A stretch of DNA of 64,000 nucleotides, taken from contig NZ_OPYN01000070.1 in NCBI RefSeq assembly GCF_900277125.1, positions 225,675-289,674 on the forward strand, written 5' to 3'. The DNA comes from Pseudomonas inefficax (GTDB lineage: Bacteria; Pseudomonadota; Gammaproteobacteria; Pseudomonadales; Pseudomonadaceae). The number at the start of each line of letters is the position of its first letter. The stretch's first letter is position 1. Below the pieces are notes generated by a model. The model saw only the letters and a program-made list of their open reading frames with translations. It was not told where the DNA came from and searched no databases. A program made the position numbers and the translations under genes. Below, in pieces: positions 1 through 8,743 of the stretch.

Positions 1-281
1 ACGTATCTTGTACCAAATTCAGCGGTTTCGAGGGTGTTCGTACCAATCCGAGTGCGCGCCGTGACAAAAGTCGACGGCAAGTGCTCGGTGATAGCCAGGG
101 CAGGCGGCTAGTTTACCAAGAGAGTCGGGCATCCGTCTGGACTCGATCTGTGCGCAGCCCTGCAGGCTTCTGCCGGATCACCTCCGGCATAGGGCACCCG
201 TTTCCCGCCGATCTCAGCCAAAAACGGATGAAGGTCTCGCAGACGGCATACCTCAAAACCCCTGAAGGCCGTCTAGCCAAG
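1..281. other. Left-edge non-coding stretch
   Basis: I see no convincing gene here. A short open frame runs rightward from position 81, but its composition is not protein-like and no ribosome-binding site precedes it. Two small inverted repeats are visible. The second, 7-bp arms at 241-247 and 268-274 with a 20-base loop, lies just past the stop codon of the leftward AraC-type gene. It could be a weak transcription end for that gene, although no T-run follows it. Confidence 0.4.
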
Positions 282-1151
282 TTACTTTAGCGGCACGTAG
301 ATATCCGTTTGCCATTGCTCCAGCGGCGTTTCCGGATACACGCTCAAATAGTGAAAGAACAACGGATGGTCACGCAGTTCCTCGTTACTCGAAGGCAGCC
401 AGTCCCGATAAAGCGGATAGATGGTCTCGCCAATGTAGTCAGGCGAGCCGGTATGCCTGATCACGGCGCAGCGGCCCGCCGGGATGACGCGTTCGTGCAC
501 GCCGAAATCATTGGGCTGCACGGCTTCGTCCATCTCGCCACACACGGCGAAGCGAAAGGCGTGTGCCGGGGTAGTGTCGGGGTTGTCGTAGGGAATGCCG
601 AAGGTTCGGCTGCTGGCCACTGGTGACTGGCCGCTTTGAATGCGCCATTGGCGAAAACGCGCGACGCTTTCACTGACCAGGCCGGGCGCTCCTTGGTGTA
701 TGAGCGCGGCCACATGAGTTTCGGCGAAATCCACGATACGGATCTGCATGGTGATACTCCTGGAAAGGTGAGGAACAACGAAAACCGCACTCCAGGCCTG
801 CCAGTTCGGGGCTTTGGCAAATACGCTCGGTGCCACGCCAAAAGCACGCTTGAAGGCCCTGCAAAAGGCTTCGGGGCTTTCGAAGCCGGCACCGTAAGCT
901 GCTTCCAGCACGGAGATGGCAGGCGAGGCGACCAGTTGATGCGCCGCGCGTCGAAGCCTCATCAGTTGCACATACCGTGAAACCGGAACGCCGATGTATG
1001 CCGTGAACTGCCGATGGAAATGAAATGCCGAGAAGTGGGCGACGCGGCTCAAAGCATTTACCGACAGGTCACCTTCGAGGTGGCTGTCGATGTAGGCAAG
1101 TACGGCATCGAACCGTTTTGCGTAGGTCGCTTTGTGCTGTGAGTCAGTCAA
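282..1151 (-). CDS. AraC-family regulator with GyrI-like effector-binding domain
   Basis: This is a 289-residue predicted cytoplasmic transcription factor. The N-terminal ~110 residues form a paired helix-turn-helix of AraC type, with the recognisable stretch AYGAGFESPEAFCRAFKRAF. The C-terminal ~150 residues resemble the GyrI/SbmC-like effector-binding domain (Rob/BmrR type) that senses small, often hydrophobic, molecules. Putting the DNA-binding domain first is typical of the Rob/SoxS-like branch. The start is a TTG codon; no better in-frame ATG lies nearby, and a GGAG sits about 11 bases upstream. The likely role is drug or stress sensing, but no target gene is evident: the downstream side is non-coding and the upstream neighbour points away. 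Confidence 0.85.
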   Translation of the reverse strand: MTDSQHKATYAKRFDAVLAYIDSHLEGDLSVNALSRVAHFSAFHFHRQFTAYIGVPVSRYVQLMRLRRAAHQLVASPAISVLEAAYGAGFESPEAFCRAFKRAFGVAPSVFAKAPNWQAWSAVFVVPHLSRSITMQIRIVDFAETHVAALIHQGAPGLVSESVARFRQWRIQSGQSPVASSRTFGIPYDNPDTTPAHAFRFAVCGEMDEAVQPNDFGVHERVIPAGRCAVIRHTGSPDYIGETIYPLYRDWLPSSNEELRDHPLFFHYLSVYPETPLEQWQTDIYVPLK

Positions 1152-1401
1152 CGAACGGAATCTCCGGAAGGTGCGGTGAGCGCTAGCATCCGTTGTTCAG
1201 CCATGAAGGCGCCTAGCCGGGATTGCTGTATCCGGGCTCGCAGGAGAGGGCAGTAGCGTAACTGCCCCGGCATGATCAGTCGAATGGGCGCAGCGGGTAG
1301 TTCACCCCGATCGGTACTTTCAGCACCAGGCCCTGCATAAAACCACTGGAGTAAATAAATCTGATTTACAATCGCGTCCCTTTTGCCGAGGCTGACGATT
1401 C
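1152..1401. other. Intergenic region with a possible gene tail on the minus strand
   Basis: This 250-bp gap separates two divergent genes. On the minus strand, positions 1276-1356 read as about 26 codons ending in TGA, with the peptide end VPIGVNYPLRPFD. A stop codon lies just upstream in that frame, so it can only be the tail of a decayed gene, if it is one at all. I cannot assign a family. Confidence 0.25.
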
Positions 1402-2439
1402 GTGGATGCGCTGTCGCTTGTCTATGAGCACCTGACCGAGTGGGTAATCACGCCTGTTACCGACCAGTTGTTCGGCATTTTCAATATGAACGGCCGGTTC
1501 GGGGCCTTGTTCCTTTGCATATCCTATGGCGCAGCCTATGGCCTGTTCCGCTTCAGGAAGCGGTGCGGCCTGAGCAGCGCCCATTCGTTCTGGCAATTCA
1601 TCGGCGGCGCCCGTATACATTTTCATCCCTCTGCGCTGCTGGATTACCGCTATTACTTCGTGCGGGCCATCCTCAAGATTGCGCTGGTGCTGCCCGTCGT
1701 CCAACTGGTCGATCCCTACATCCTGCGCTCCGGCGATTACCTGGCCTTTTTCAGCAACCTCTGGGGCGCACGCCCGCGCGTGGGCGAGAACCTCGCCCTG
1801 TCCCTGCTTTACGGGTTGGGGGTGTTCCTGCTCAAGGACTTCATTCATTACTGGGCGCATCGGGCCTTTCACTCCCGTTGGCTCTGGGCCTTTCACAAGG
1901 TCCATCATTCGGCACCCGTGCTGGTGCCGGCGACGGCGAGCCGGGTACATTTCGTGGAAAAGATCGTCGAGAAACTGAGCACCGGCATTGGCATCGGCCT
2001 CTACGCCGGGTGCTTCTGGTACCTGTGCGGCGGCGAAGTCAGCCGCTACACCCTGTTCGGCGTGACCTACCTGGTGTTCATCTTCAACAGCCTGGCGGCC
2101 AACCTGCGGCATAGCCATGTCTGGCTGTCGTTCGGCCCGCAGCTGGAGCATGTGTTGAACAGCCCGGCCCAGCACCAGATCCATCACAGTGACGCCCCAC
2201 GCCATTTCAACCGGAACTTCGGCACAAACCTGTCCCTCTGGGACTGGATGTTCGGCACGCTCTATGTCACCACATCGACGCCTGAAAGCATCCGCTTCGG
2301 CACCGGCGAGCAAGACCACCAGCGTTACCTGACGGTCTATAGCCTGATCGTCACGCCATTTGTCGAAACAGGCCGCAAGGTCCTGGTGAAACGCCAGCGC
2401 AAGGCTGTGCTGGGCGCATCCGGCAGGGCAGGCCGTTAG
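1402..2439 (+). CDS. Sterol desaturase / fatty acid hydroxylase family membrane protein
   Basis: This 345-residue membrane-bound di-iron oxygenase belongs to the ERG3/FAH family. Family members hydroxylate or desaturate lipid substrates using O2. The sequence shows several hydrophobic segments and the histidine clusters HYWAHRAFH, HKVHHS and HQIHHSDAPRHF, spaced as expected for the metal ligands. The start is a GTG at 1402. An ATG three bases later is in another frame, and I see no in-frame ATG nearby. The lipid substrate cannot be predicted. The neighbours (an AraC regulator behind it, and a LysR gene converging at the 3' end with a 4-bp overlap) do not indicate a pathway. Confidence 0.85.
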   Translation: MDALSLVYEHLTEWVITPVTDQLFGIFNMNGRFGALFLCISYGAAYGLFRFRKRCGLSSAHSFWQFIGGARIHFHPSALLDYRYYFVRAILKIALVLPVVQLVDPYILRSGDYLAFFSNLWGARPRVGENLALSLLYGLGVFLLKDFIHYWAHRAFHSRWLWAFHKVHHSAPVLVPATASRVHFVEKIVEKLSTGIGIGLYAGCFWYLCGGEVSRYTLFGVTYLVFIFNSLAANLRHSHVWLSFGPQLEHVLNSPAQHQIHHSDAPRHFNRNFGTNLSLWDWMFGTLYVTTSTPESIRFGTGEQDHQRYLTVYSLIVTPFVETGRKVLVKRQRKAVLGASGRAGR

Positions 2440-3341
2440 CTGATCCCGCTGTTGGCAAATTCTTCGCCAAGAAAGTCCAGCAGCGCCCGCACCGACGGCA
2501 GCAAACCGCGGCGGGACGCATAGACCGCATGGACAACCCCGGTACGGGGCGCCCAGTCCGGCAGCAGGTTCACAAGCTTGCCGTCATTCAGGTCTTCACG
2601 CACTACAACGGCGGGCATGTGCACCGCACCGGCTCCCACAAGCGCGGCCTGGCGCAGGGCGACCAGGTCGTCGGTGACCATTCGCGGCTGATAGCGCACT
2701 TGCGCGCTGGCACCTTCGGGGCCATCCAGCTGCCAGTAGTATTCGCGTTGTACAACGCCCCAGTGCAGTGTCGGCAGGGTGGCAATATCGGCAGGGGTTG
2801 GCCTCGCCGGCAAGTGCTCGCGCAATGCCGGGGCGCCCACCACATGCTGCCGGCTTTCGCCCAGCACCTTCATCACCAGGTCACTGCTCTCCAGTGGGGG
2901 GAAGCGCACCCGCAAAGCGATGTCGATGCCTTCCGGGATCAGGTCCACCTGGCGGTTGGTGCTCTGCACATGCAACTCCACCAGCGGGTACCGCACCATG
3001 AATCGCGCCAGCATCGGGCCGACCCAGAAGTTCAGCAGCGCCGTGGGACAGCTCAGGTTCACCACCCCGCGCGGCTCGGCGCGGTGCTGCTCGACGGCCT
3101 CGGTGGCCGCCGCCGCTTCCACCAGCATCGCCACACAGTGCCGGTAGAACACTTGGCCGATCTCGGTCACCGAGAAGTGCCGCGTCGAACGCTGGATAAG
3201 CCTCACGCCCAGGCGCTCCTCCAGCCCGGCGATGCGCCGGCTGAGCTTCGACTTGGGTTCGCCCAGTGCGCGGCCGGCCGGGTTGAAACCACCGTGCTCC
3301 ACCACCTGGGCGAAATAGTAGAGGTCGTTGAGGTCTTCCAT
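2436..3341 (-). CDS. LysR-family transcriptional regulator
   Basis: This is a 301-residue LysR-type regulator. An N-terminal winged helix-turn-helix (about residues 3-60) is followed by a two-lobed LysR substrate-binding domain. I prefer the ATG at 3341 (MEDLNDLYYF) because AGAGGAA precedes it; a start eight codons further upstream has no such support. The gene is divergent from the YcaC-like hydrolase at 3551, which it probably controls. The 209-bp gap contains an interrupted palindrome (GTAGTT-N6-AACTAC at 3371-3388) suitable as an operator. Sequence features match the large LysR subgroup that regulates adjacent oxidoreductase or hydrolase genes, so the inducer is unknown. Confidence 0.88.
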   Translation of the reverse strand: MEDLNDLYYFAQVVEHGGFNPAGRALGEPKSKLSRRIAGLEERLGVRLIQRSTRHFSVTEIGQVFYRHCVAMLVEAAAATEAVEQHRAEPRGVVNLSCPTALLNFWVGPMLARFMVRYPLVELHVQSTNRQVDLIPEGIDIALRVRFPPLESSDLVMKVLGESRQHVVGAPALREHLPARPTPADIATLPTLHWGVVQREYYWQLDGPEGASAQVRYQPRMVTDDLVALRQAALVGAGAVHMPAVVVREDLNDGKLVNLLPDWAPRTGVVHAVYASRRGLLPSVRALLDFLGEEFANSGIS

Positions 3342-3370
3342 TTCAGTGTTCCTCTGGCAGAACACTGATA

Positions 3371-3388
3371 GTAGTTTTTGCCAACTAC
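3371..3388. promoter_or_regulatory. Candidate LysR operator
   Basis: This is a perfect interrupted inverted repeat, GTAGTT-N6-AACTAC. It lies 30-47 bases upstream of the LysR start codon, in the shared promoter region with the divergent cysteine hydrolase. LysR proteins commonly bind interrupted dyads containing T-N11-A. The assignment rests on position and symmetry only. Confidence 0.4.
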
Positions 3389-3550
3389 CGAAGCAATTGT
3401 TCCATCCGTATCGTGAACTCCATAACAGAGCGGACGTTTCGGGTAGTTGCCCGCAATGTCACACCCCGGACTCAGGTCGCCTGGTCCGGATGAACGCCCG
3501 CGCAGGAGGCGCGGGTTTCCCGGCCCGGATGCCCTGTCAGGAGAACCGAC

Positions 3551-4237
3551 ATGACCAACTTCTCGCAGATTGCCAACTTCAACGGCCAGCGCCCGGTGAT
3601 CGACCCCGACGACACTGCCATGCTGCTCATCGACCACCAGAGCGGCCTGTTCCAGACGGTCAAGGACATGCCCATGACCGAACTGCGCAACAACGCCATC
3701 ACCCTGGCCAGGATCGCCACTTTGGCGAAGATCCCGGTGATCACTACCGCCTCGGTGCCGCAGGGCCCCAACGGCCCGCTGATCCCAGAGATACACGAGG
3801 CTGCGCCCCATGCGCAGTACGTGGCGCGCAAGGGTGAGATCAATGCCTGGGACAACCCCGAATTTGTCGCCGCTGTGCAGGCCACCGGCAAGAAGACCCT
3901 GGTCATCGCTGGCACCATTACCAGCGTGTGCATGGCCTTCCCGGCGATCGCCGCAGTCAACGCCGGCTACCGTGTGTTCGCGGTGATCGACGCCTCCGGC
4001 ACCTATTCCAAGGCCGCCCAGGAAATCACCCTGGCCCGCGTCGTCCAGGCCGGCGTGGTACCCATGGATACCGCCGCAGTCGCCTCGGAAATCCAGCGCA
4101 CCTGGAACCGCCCCGACGCCGCGCAGTGGGCCGAGGCCTACAGCCTGATCTTCCCGCACTACCGCCTGCTGATCGAAAGCTACGCCAAGGCCCAGCAGGT
4201 AGTGACGGAGCACGAAGTGCTCGACTCGCAACGTTGA
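3551..4237 (+). CDS. YcaC-like isochorismatase-fold cysteine hydrolase
   Basis: This 228-residue protein has the isochorismatase-like hydrolase fold. The expected catalytic Asp is in the N-terminal strand (MLLIDHQSG), followed by a Lys after the central sheet (VARKGEINAW) and the nucleophilic Cys in the stretch AGTITSVCMAF. It is closer to the YcaC subgroup than to true isochorismatases. YcaC proteins are octameric hydrolases of unsettled substrate. A clear AGGAG precedes the ATG. The gene stands alone, divergent from a LysR regulator, and is followed by a hairpin terminator, so it is probably a single-gene transcript controlled by that regulator. Confidence 0.85.
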   Translation: MTNFSQIANFNGQRPVIDPDDTAMLLIDHQSGLFQTVKDMPMTELRNNAITLARIATLAKIPVITTASVPQGPNGPLIPEIHEAAPHAQYVARKGEINAWDNPEFVAAVQATGKKTLVIAGTITSVCMAFPAIAAVNAGYRVFAVIDASGTYSKAAQEITLARVVQAGVVPMDTAAVASEIQRTWNRPDAAQWAEAYSLIFPHYRLLIESYAKAQQVVTEHEVLDSQR

Positions 4238-4244
4238 TGGCTTG

Positions 4245-4276
4245 CGGCCCGGTGGTTTGCTGCCGGGCTGTTCTTT
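4245..4276 (+). terminator. Probable intrinsic terminator of the YcaC-like gene
   Basis: GCCCGG and CCGGGC arms enclose a short loop directly downstream of the stop codon at 4237, followed by a T-rich stretch (TTCTTTACT). Position and structure suit Rho-independent termination, but the T-run is interrupted. Confidence 0.5.
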
Positions 4277-4348
4277 ACTGTCCGCTTCTCCCCAGGACCC
4301 AGTTTCGTCATTCGTCCGATGCGCGCGACTTTTCGGTTTGGCGGGTGA

Positions 4349-5266
4349 TCAGAAGTCGTAGAGCTGAGCGGGGTTGTCGCGCAAGATCAGGGTCTGGGTT
4401 TGCTCCTTTGGAGCCCAGCGCATCAGCAGGTCAAGAATCAGCGCATCGTCGGGTTTCTGCTCGGCGGCAAGCGTCGGGTGCGGCCAGTCGCTGCCCCATA
4501 GCATGCGATCAGGGCGATGGCTGATCAGTGCAGTGGCGACTCGGCCGACGTCCTCGAACAGCGGTGCTCCGATTTTCGAGCGAAGATAAGGTGCCGACAG
4601 CTTGATCCATGCCCGGTCGGTGTCCAGCAGCCGCACCAGTGCGGCGAAAGCCGGCGACTTCAGCGCTTCTGGCTGTGGTACATGGCCCATGTGGTCGATA
4701 ACGATCTTGCCTGGCAAGGCCAGCAAGCGCGGGGCAACCTCGGGCAGCAGCGGCCCGGGAGCGACCTGTACGTTCCAGCCCAGTTCGCCGACCCGCGCGG
4801 CCAGGCTTTCCAGCCCATCGAGCGCCTGGCTGCCGACGCTCAGGTTGAAGCGGATACCACGCACTCCGGCCTGGTGCAGTTCGGCAAGTTCTGCGTCGGT
4901 AATCGCATTCGACACAACCGCCACACCCCGGGCATCGCCTCGGCTGCGCAACAAGCCATCGAGCATCACCCGGTTATCGGTGCCGTAGGTCGATGGCGTT
5001 ACGATGACCATGCGGCGGATGCCCAGGCGCTGCTGCAGCTTGCGGTAATCCTCCAGCGAGGCATCCGCCGGCAGCAGGGTAGCGCCGGGTGCGGCCGGGA
5101 TGCGGCTGTCATAGAGGTGCATGTGGCAGTCGATGCTGCCTGCGGGCGGCGTCAGGCGCGGGTGCGCATCGCCCTTGCTGAAGGGCACGTCGGCCATGGC
5201 GCCGATGGAGGCGACAGCACCCAGTGCACCGGTGGCCTGCAAGAATTGACGACGAGACAGCGTCAT
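4349..5266 (-). CDS. Tat-exported LigI/galactarolactonase-like amidohydrolase
   Basis: This 305-residue metal-dependent hydrolase belongs to the amidohydrolase_2 family (COG3618). That family includes 2-pyrone-4,6-dicarboxylate hydrolase LigI, D-galactarolactone isomerase and related lactone hydrolases. Visible family motifs are DCHMHLYDSR after the signal region, VIDHMGH in the middle and LWGSDWPHP near the C-terminus. Unusually, the protein begins with a twin-arginine signal (SRRQFLQATGALGAVASIGA), so it is predicted to be folded and exported to the periplasm, whereas LigI is cytoplasmic. It is the last gene of a leftward group behind an MFS carrier and a hydroxyacid dehydrogenase. Substrate is inferred to be a lactone or pyrone carboxylate. 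AGGA precedes the ATG. Confidence 0.8.
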   Translation of the reverse strand: MTLSRRQFLQATGALGAVASIGAMADVPFSKGDAHPRLTPPAGSIDCHMHLYDSRIPAAPGATLLPADASLEDYRKLQQRLGIRRMVIVTPSTYGTDNRVMLDGLLRSRGDARGVAVVSNAITDAELAELHQAGVRGIRFNLSVGSQALDGLESLAARVGELGWNVQVAPGPLLPEVAPRLLALPGKIVIDHMGHVPQPEALKSPAFAALVRLLDTDRAWIKLSAPYLRSKIGAPLFEDVGRVATALISHRPDRMLWGSDWPHPTLAAEQKPDDALILDLLMRWAPKEQTQTLILRDNPAQLYDF

Positions 5267-5354
5267 GGATATTCCTCGTATCTTGTTGTTGTGAAATGAC
5301 GATGCCCACGTTCCTGAGGCAGGAAAGTGGGCATCGAAGTACGGCTTGCGCGGC

Positions 5355-6683
5355 TTATTTCGCGCTGACGGCGCTGGCTGTCTCAGCTTGCTCGCGCTGG
5401 CGCTTGCGGCCGATCACCAGTACAGCGATACCGGCCACGGTGCATAGTGCGGCCAATGGCATCAGTGCCAGGGAGTAGCTGCCTGTGGCATCGTGGATGG
5501 CGCCGTAGGCATTGACCATGATGCCCCCTCCGATCAGGTTGGCCATGGCGCCCACGGCTGCCAGCCCCGCAGCAGCGGTCGACGAAGATAGCCAGCCCGA
5601 CACCAGTGCCCAGAACGGGCCTTTCATCGAGTACGCCCCCACAAGGACCATGGTCAGCATCACTACCGTTGCCGGCAGGGACGAGGTGAACAAGGTCATC
5701 AGCAGACCTGCTGCAATCAGCAGCATGGTCATTGCGGTGTGCCAGCGACGCTCGCCGGTACGGTCGGAGCTGCGGCCCCAGATGATCATCAGCACCGAGG
5801 CGATGCCGTAAGGGATGGCGTTCACCAGGCCGATTTCCATGGCGCTGAGGCCAAAGGTTTTCAGCAACTGCGGGGCCCACACGCTCATGGTGCTGCCTGC
5901 GGCAGAAGCGCCCGAGTAGATCAGTGCCAGCACCCAGATGTCTTTGTGACGCAGCAGCTTCCACAGCGAAATATGGCCGATGGCGGTCTTTTTCGAGGCT
6001 TCATCAGCCAGGCGCTTGGTGAGCCAGCCGCGTTGCTCGTCACTCAACCACTTGGCCTGCTCCGGGCGGTCGGTAAGCACGAACAGGCAGGCGATGCCCA
6101 GCAGTACGGCAGGAATGCCTTCGAGAATGAATAGCCAGTGCCAGCCTCGCATGCCCATCCAGCCATCCAGGCTCAGCAGCAGGCCCGACAACGGCGAACC
6201 GATGAAGTTGGCAGCCGGGATCGCCACCATGAACAGTGCCACCATGCGCGCACGGTAGGCCGACGGCAGCCAGTAGGTGAGGTACAGCAAGACACCAGGG
6301 AAGAATCCGGCCTCGGCAGCGCCGAGCAGGAAACGCATCACATACAGAGAGTTGGCGCCCTGGACGAATGCCGTGCCTGCGGATATCAAGCCCCAGGTGA
6401 TCATGATGCGGGCTATCCAGATACGTGCCCCGTAGCGCTGCATGGCCAGGTTGCTGGGTACTTCGACCAGAAAGTAGGCAAAGAAGAACAGGCTGCTGGC
6501 GAAGCCGAAAACCTTGGCCGTGAGCTGCAGGTCCTCGTTCATCTGCAGGGAAGCCATGCCGATGTTGCCGCGGTCGATGATCGCGATCAGGTAGCAGACG
6601 ATCAGAAAGGGCAGCAGTCGCCAGGCGACACGGCGCATGGTGCTGCGTTCGAGTTCATCCGGCAGCGATGTTGCTGAAGTCAT
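5355..6683 (-). CDS. MFS transporter, anion:cation symporter type (first of two)
   Basis: This 442-residue, 12-helix carrier of the major facilitator superfamily belongs to the anion:cation symporter branch, which includes tartrate, phthalate, glucarate and hydroxyphenylpropionate permeases. The signature region LIAIIDRGNIGMA follows helix 1, and the loop between helices 2 and 3 has the usual MFS pattern. I start at the ATG at 6683, which has GGAGAG upstream, rather than four codons earlier. It lies 81 bases downstream of the hydroxyacid dehydrogenase and is followed by the lactonase-like amidohydrolase, so the three are probably co-transcribed. It is a paralogue of the carrier at 9975-11309, and both probably import an organic acid. 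Confidence 0.87.
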   Translation of the reverse strand: MTSATSLPDELERSTMRRVAWRLLPFLIVCYLIAIIDRGNIGMASLQMNEDLQLTAKVFGFASSLFFFAYFLVEVPSNLAMQRYGARIWIARIMITWGLISAGTAFVQGANSLYVMRFLLGAAEAGFFPGVLLYLTYWLPSAYRARMVALFMVAIPAANFIGSPLSGLLLSLDGWMGMRGWHWLFILEGIPAVLLGIACLFVLTDRPEQAKWLSDEQRGWLTKRLADEASKKTAIGHISLWKLLRHKDIWVLALIYSGASAAGSTMSVWAPQLLKTFGLSAMEIGLVNAIPYGIASVLMIIWGRSSDRTGERRWHTAMTMLLIAAGLLMTLFTSSLPATVVMLTMVLVGAYSMKGPFWALVSGWLSSSTAAAGLAAVGAMANLIGGGIMVNAYGAIHDATGSYSLALMPLAALCTVAGIAVLVIGRKRQREQAETASAVSAK

Positions 6684-6764
6684 GGTGCTCTCCAATTGTT
6701 TTTTTTCTGGAGTGACGCGTTGGAAGCGTGCCCCTTCTCGCGAAGAGGCGCGCGAGGGGTGCGA

Positions 6765-7742
6765 TCAGCTGGCGAAGAGGTGGCGGTTGACCACGCAACG
6801 CGGGTCCAGAGCATTGCCCGCCCACACATCGAGAACCTGCTTCAGCGCTACCAGTCCTACCCGTTCGCGGGCTTCGGTGGTGTTGGCACCGACATGCGGC
6901 GTGGCGACCAGTGTCGGCAGGCCCCACAGCGGGCTGTCGGCAGGCGGCGGCTCGGGGCTGAAGGTATCCAGGCCGGCACCGGCGATGCGGCGTTCGCTGA
7001 GCGCTTTTACCAGGGCGTTGGTGTCGATCAGCTCACCACGGGCAGTGTTGATCAGGATGGCGCCTGGGCGCATGCGTTCGAGCTGGGCGGGGCCAATCAG
7101 GTTGTGGTTGGTCTCGGTCAGCGGGCAGTGCAGGCTGATGATATCGCTTTCAGCCAGCAGGCGATCGAAATCCTCTTCACGCTCGACGTGCGGGCGCTCC
7201 GGCAGTTGCTTGAGGTAGGGGTCGAACACTTTGACCTTCATCCGCAGTGGCGCCACCAGGTCCATGAGGATGCTGCCGATCGAGCCCAGACCGATAAGCC
7301 CCAGGGTTTTGCCCGACAACTCCATGCCGTTGGCCGAGGATTTGTCCCAATGCCCGTCACGCATGCGCGCATCCAGCAGTGCGGTTTGACGTGCCACGCT
7401 GAACATCAGGGCGAAGGCCAGCTCGGCCACCGACTGGGCATTGGCGCCCAGGGCAATCGATACCGGGATGCTGCGGTCGGCGGCGGCCTGGAGATCGATG
7501 GTGTTGTAGCCCACGCCGTGCTTGGCGATCACTTTCAGGTTGGCTGAAGCATCGATCATGGCGCGGGTCAGTTTGCCCTGGCGGACCACGATGGCATCGG
7601 GCTGTTCAGCGCGAATGATGGCTTCCAGTTCTTCGGCGGGCAGGTAGGGCGCGGTGGGGATGATCCTGACGCCCTGTTCGGCGGCAAGGTTCATGGCCTC
7701 GGCAGCAAGCTCAGGGCCGGTCAGCAGAATGGTACGGGACAT
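6765..7742 (-). CDS. D-2-hydroxyacid dehydrogenase (SerA/PdxB-like family)
   Basis: This is a 325-residue NAD(P)-dependent D-isomer-specific 2-hydroxyacid dehydrogenase. The Rossmann motif GLIGLGSIGS lies near residue 145. The catalytic Arg is in NTARGELID, and the catalytic His is in ATPHVGANT. The length fits single-domain-pair members without the ACT regulatory domain of biosynthetic SerA. Its position at the head of a leftward group with an MFS carrier and a lactonase, and divergent from an RraA-like aldolase gene, points to a catabolic role: oxidising or reducing a 2-hydroxy acid or 2-oxo acid intermediate. An IclR-type operator candidate lies 83 bases upstream of the start codon. Confidence 0.87.
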   Translation of the reverse strand: MSRTILLTGPELAAEAMNLAAEQGVRIIPTAPYLPAEELEAIIRAEQPDAIVVRQGKLTRAMIDASANLKVIAKHGVGYNTIDLQAAADRSIPVSIALGANAQSVAELAFALMFSVARQTALLDARMRDGHWDKSSANGMELSGKTLGLIGLGSIGSILMDLVAPLRMKVKVFDPYLKQLPERPHVEREEDFDRLLAESDIISLHCPLTETNHNLIGPAQLERMRPGAILINTARGELIDTNALVKALSERRIAGAGLDTFSPEPPPADSPLWGLPTLVATPHVGANTTEARERVGLVALKQVLDVWAGNALDPRCVVNRHLFAS

Positions 7743-7824
7743 CGTGGATACCTTGTTCTTGTCTGGGGGCGGTTCGGGCGCAGTCTGCCGCTCATCTGCG
7801 GCAATGGGCTAAACCCTATCATAA

Positions 7825-7839
7825 TGAAACGCTGTTGCA
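7825..7839. promoter_or_regulatory. Candidate IclR operator, site 1
   Basis: The 15-base imperfect palindrome TGAAACGCTGTTGCA lies between the divergent hydroxyacid dehydrogenase (start 7742) and RraA-like (start 7979) genes. It matches site 2 at 12336-12350 at 12 of 15 positions and resembles KdgR-type IclR operators (TGAAAC...GTTTCA). The cluster carries its own IclR gene at 14073. Binding is inferred. Confidence 0.5.
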
Positions 7840-7978
7840 AGAAAATTAATATGCTCGCCGAGATCAGGAAGAAAAAGGCGATAAAAATCCATTGCCACGA
7901 TTTTAATGAAATGACATTCTAAAAAACAGATTCGGCAGTTGCCGGCGACATCGAATAAAACCAAGAGAGGTATGTCAC

Positions 7979-8656
7979 ATGAGCATTGGCTTCCAAGTGC
8001 TTGAGCGCACACGCAAAGTCGGTGATGAATGGGTTGCACGTTATCGTGAGGTTCCGGTTGCCAACGTCAGTGATTCGATGAACCGGATGACTGCAGGTGG
8101 TGCCCGCCTGCGCCCCATGCATCGCGAAGGTGTGCTGTGCGGCCCGGCCTTGACAGTCAAAGCGCGCCCAGGTGACAACCTCATGCTGCATTACGCGATC
8201 GATATCGCTCAGCCGGGCGATGTGATCGTGGTCGATGCCGGTGGTGATCTGACCAACGCCCTGATCGGTGAAATGATGGTGGCTTACGCGATCAAGCGTG
8301 GTGTGGCCGGTATCGTCATCAACGGCGCCATTCGCGATGCAGCCAACATCGGCGCGGGTGACTTCCCGTTGTTCGCTGCTGGCGTTTCGCACCGTGGCCC
8401 ATACAAGGACGGCCCGGGCGAGATCAACGTGCCGATTGCCATTGATGGTATGGTGATCGAGCCTGGCGACCTGGTGATCGGTGATGACGATGGCCTGCTG
8501 TGCGTGCCTTACGACCACGTCGCTGAGGTGTATGCTCGCGCCACCGCCAAGCACACTGCCGAAACCGCACAGATGGAACACATTGCCCAAGGCACCAACG
8601 ACCGTTCCTGGGTCCTGGAGTCCTTGAAGAAGAAAGGCTGCCTGCTGCCAGGCTGA
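7979..8656 (+). CDS. RraA-family protein, HMG/CHA-aldolase-like
   Basis: This 225-residue protein has the RraA/Ycgr fold. The family includes the RNase E inhibitor RraA and the class II aldolases LigK/ProA, which split 4-hydroxy-4-methyl-2-oxoglutarate or 4-carboxy-4-hydroxy-2-oxoadipate to pyruvate. Visible family blocks are GPALTVKARPGDN, GDVIVVDAGGD and VINGAIRD. The last contains the Arg-Asp pair that binds pyruvate and the metal in aldolases. The length (225 rather than about 160) and the catabolic setting favour an enzyme over an RNase E regulator. The ATG is preceded by AGAGAGG. It is followed by an MFS exporter-type gene 87 bases downstream. Confidence 0.82.
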   Translation: MSIGFQVLERTRKVGDEWVARYREVPVANVSDSMNRMTAGGARLRPMHREGVLCGPALTVKARPGDNLMLHYAIDIAQPGDVIVVDAGGDLTNALIGEMMVAYAIKRGVAGIVINGAIRDAANIGAGDFPLFAAGVSHRGPYKDGPGEINVPIAIDGMVIEPGDLVIGDDDGLLCVPYDHVAEVYARATAKHTAETAQMEHIAQGTNDRSWVLESLKKKGCLLPG

Positions 8657-8743
8657 TCCAGCATGCGCTGCGCACCTTGCGATGGGGTGTGCAGCGGCTG
8701 TTGGGTTGGTGTCGGTCGCGGGTTCTATTGAGGATTCGCAGAC

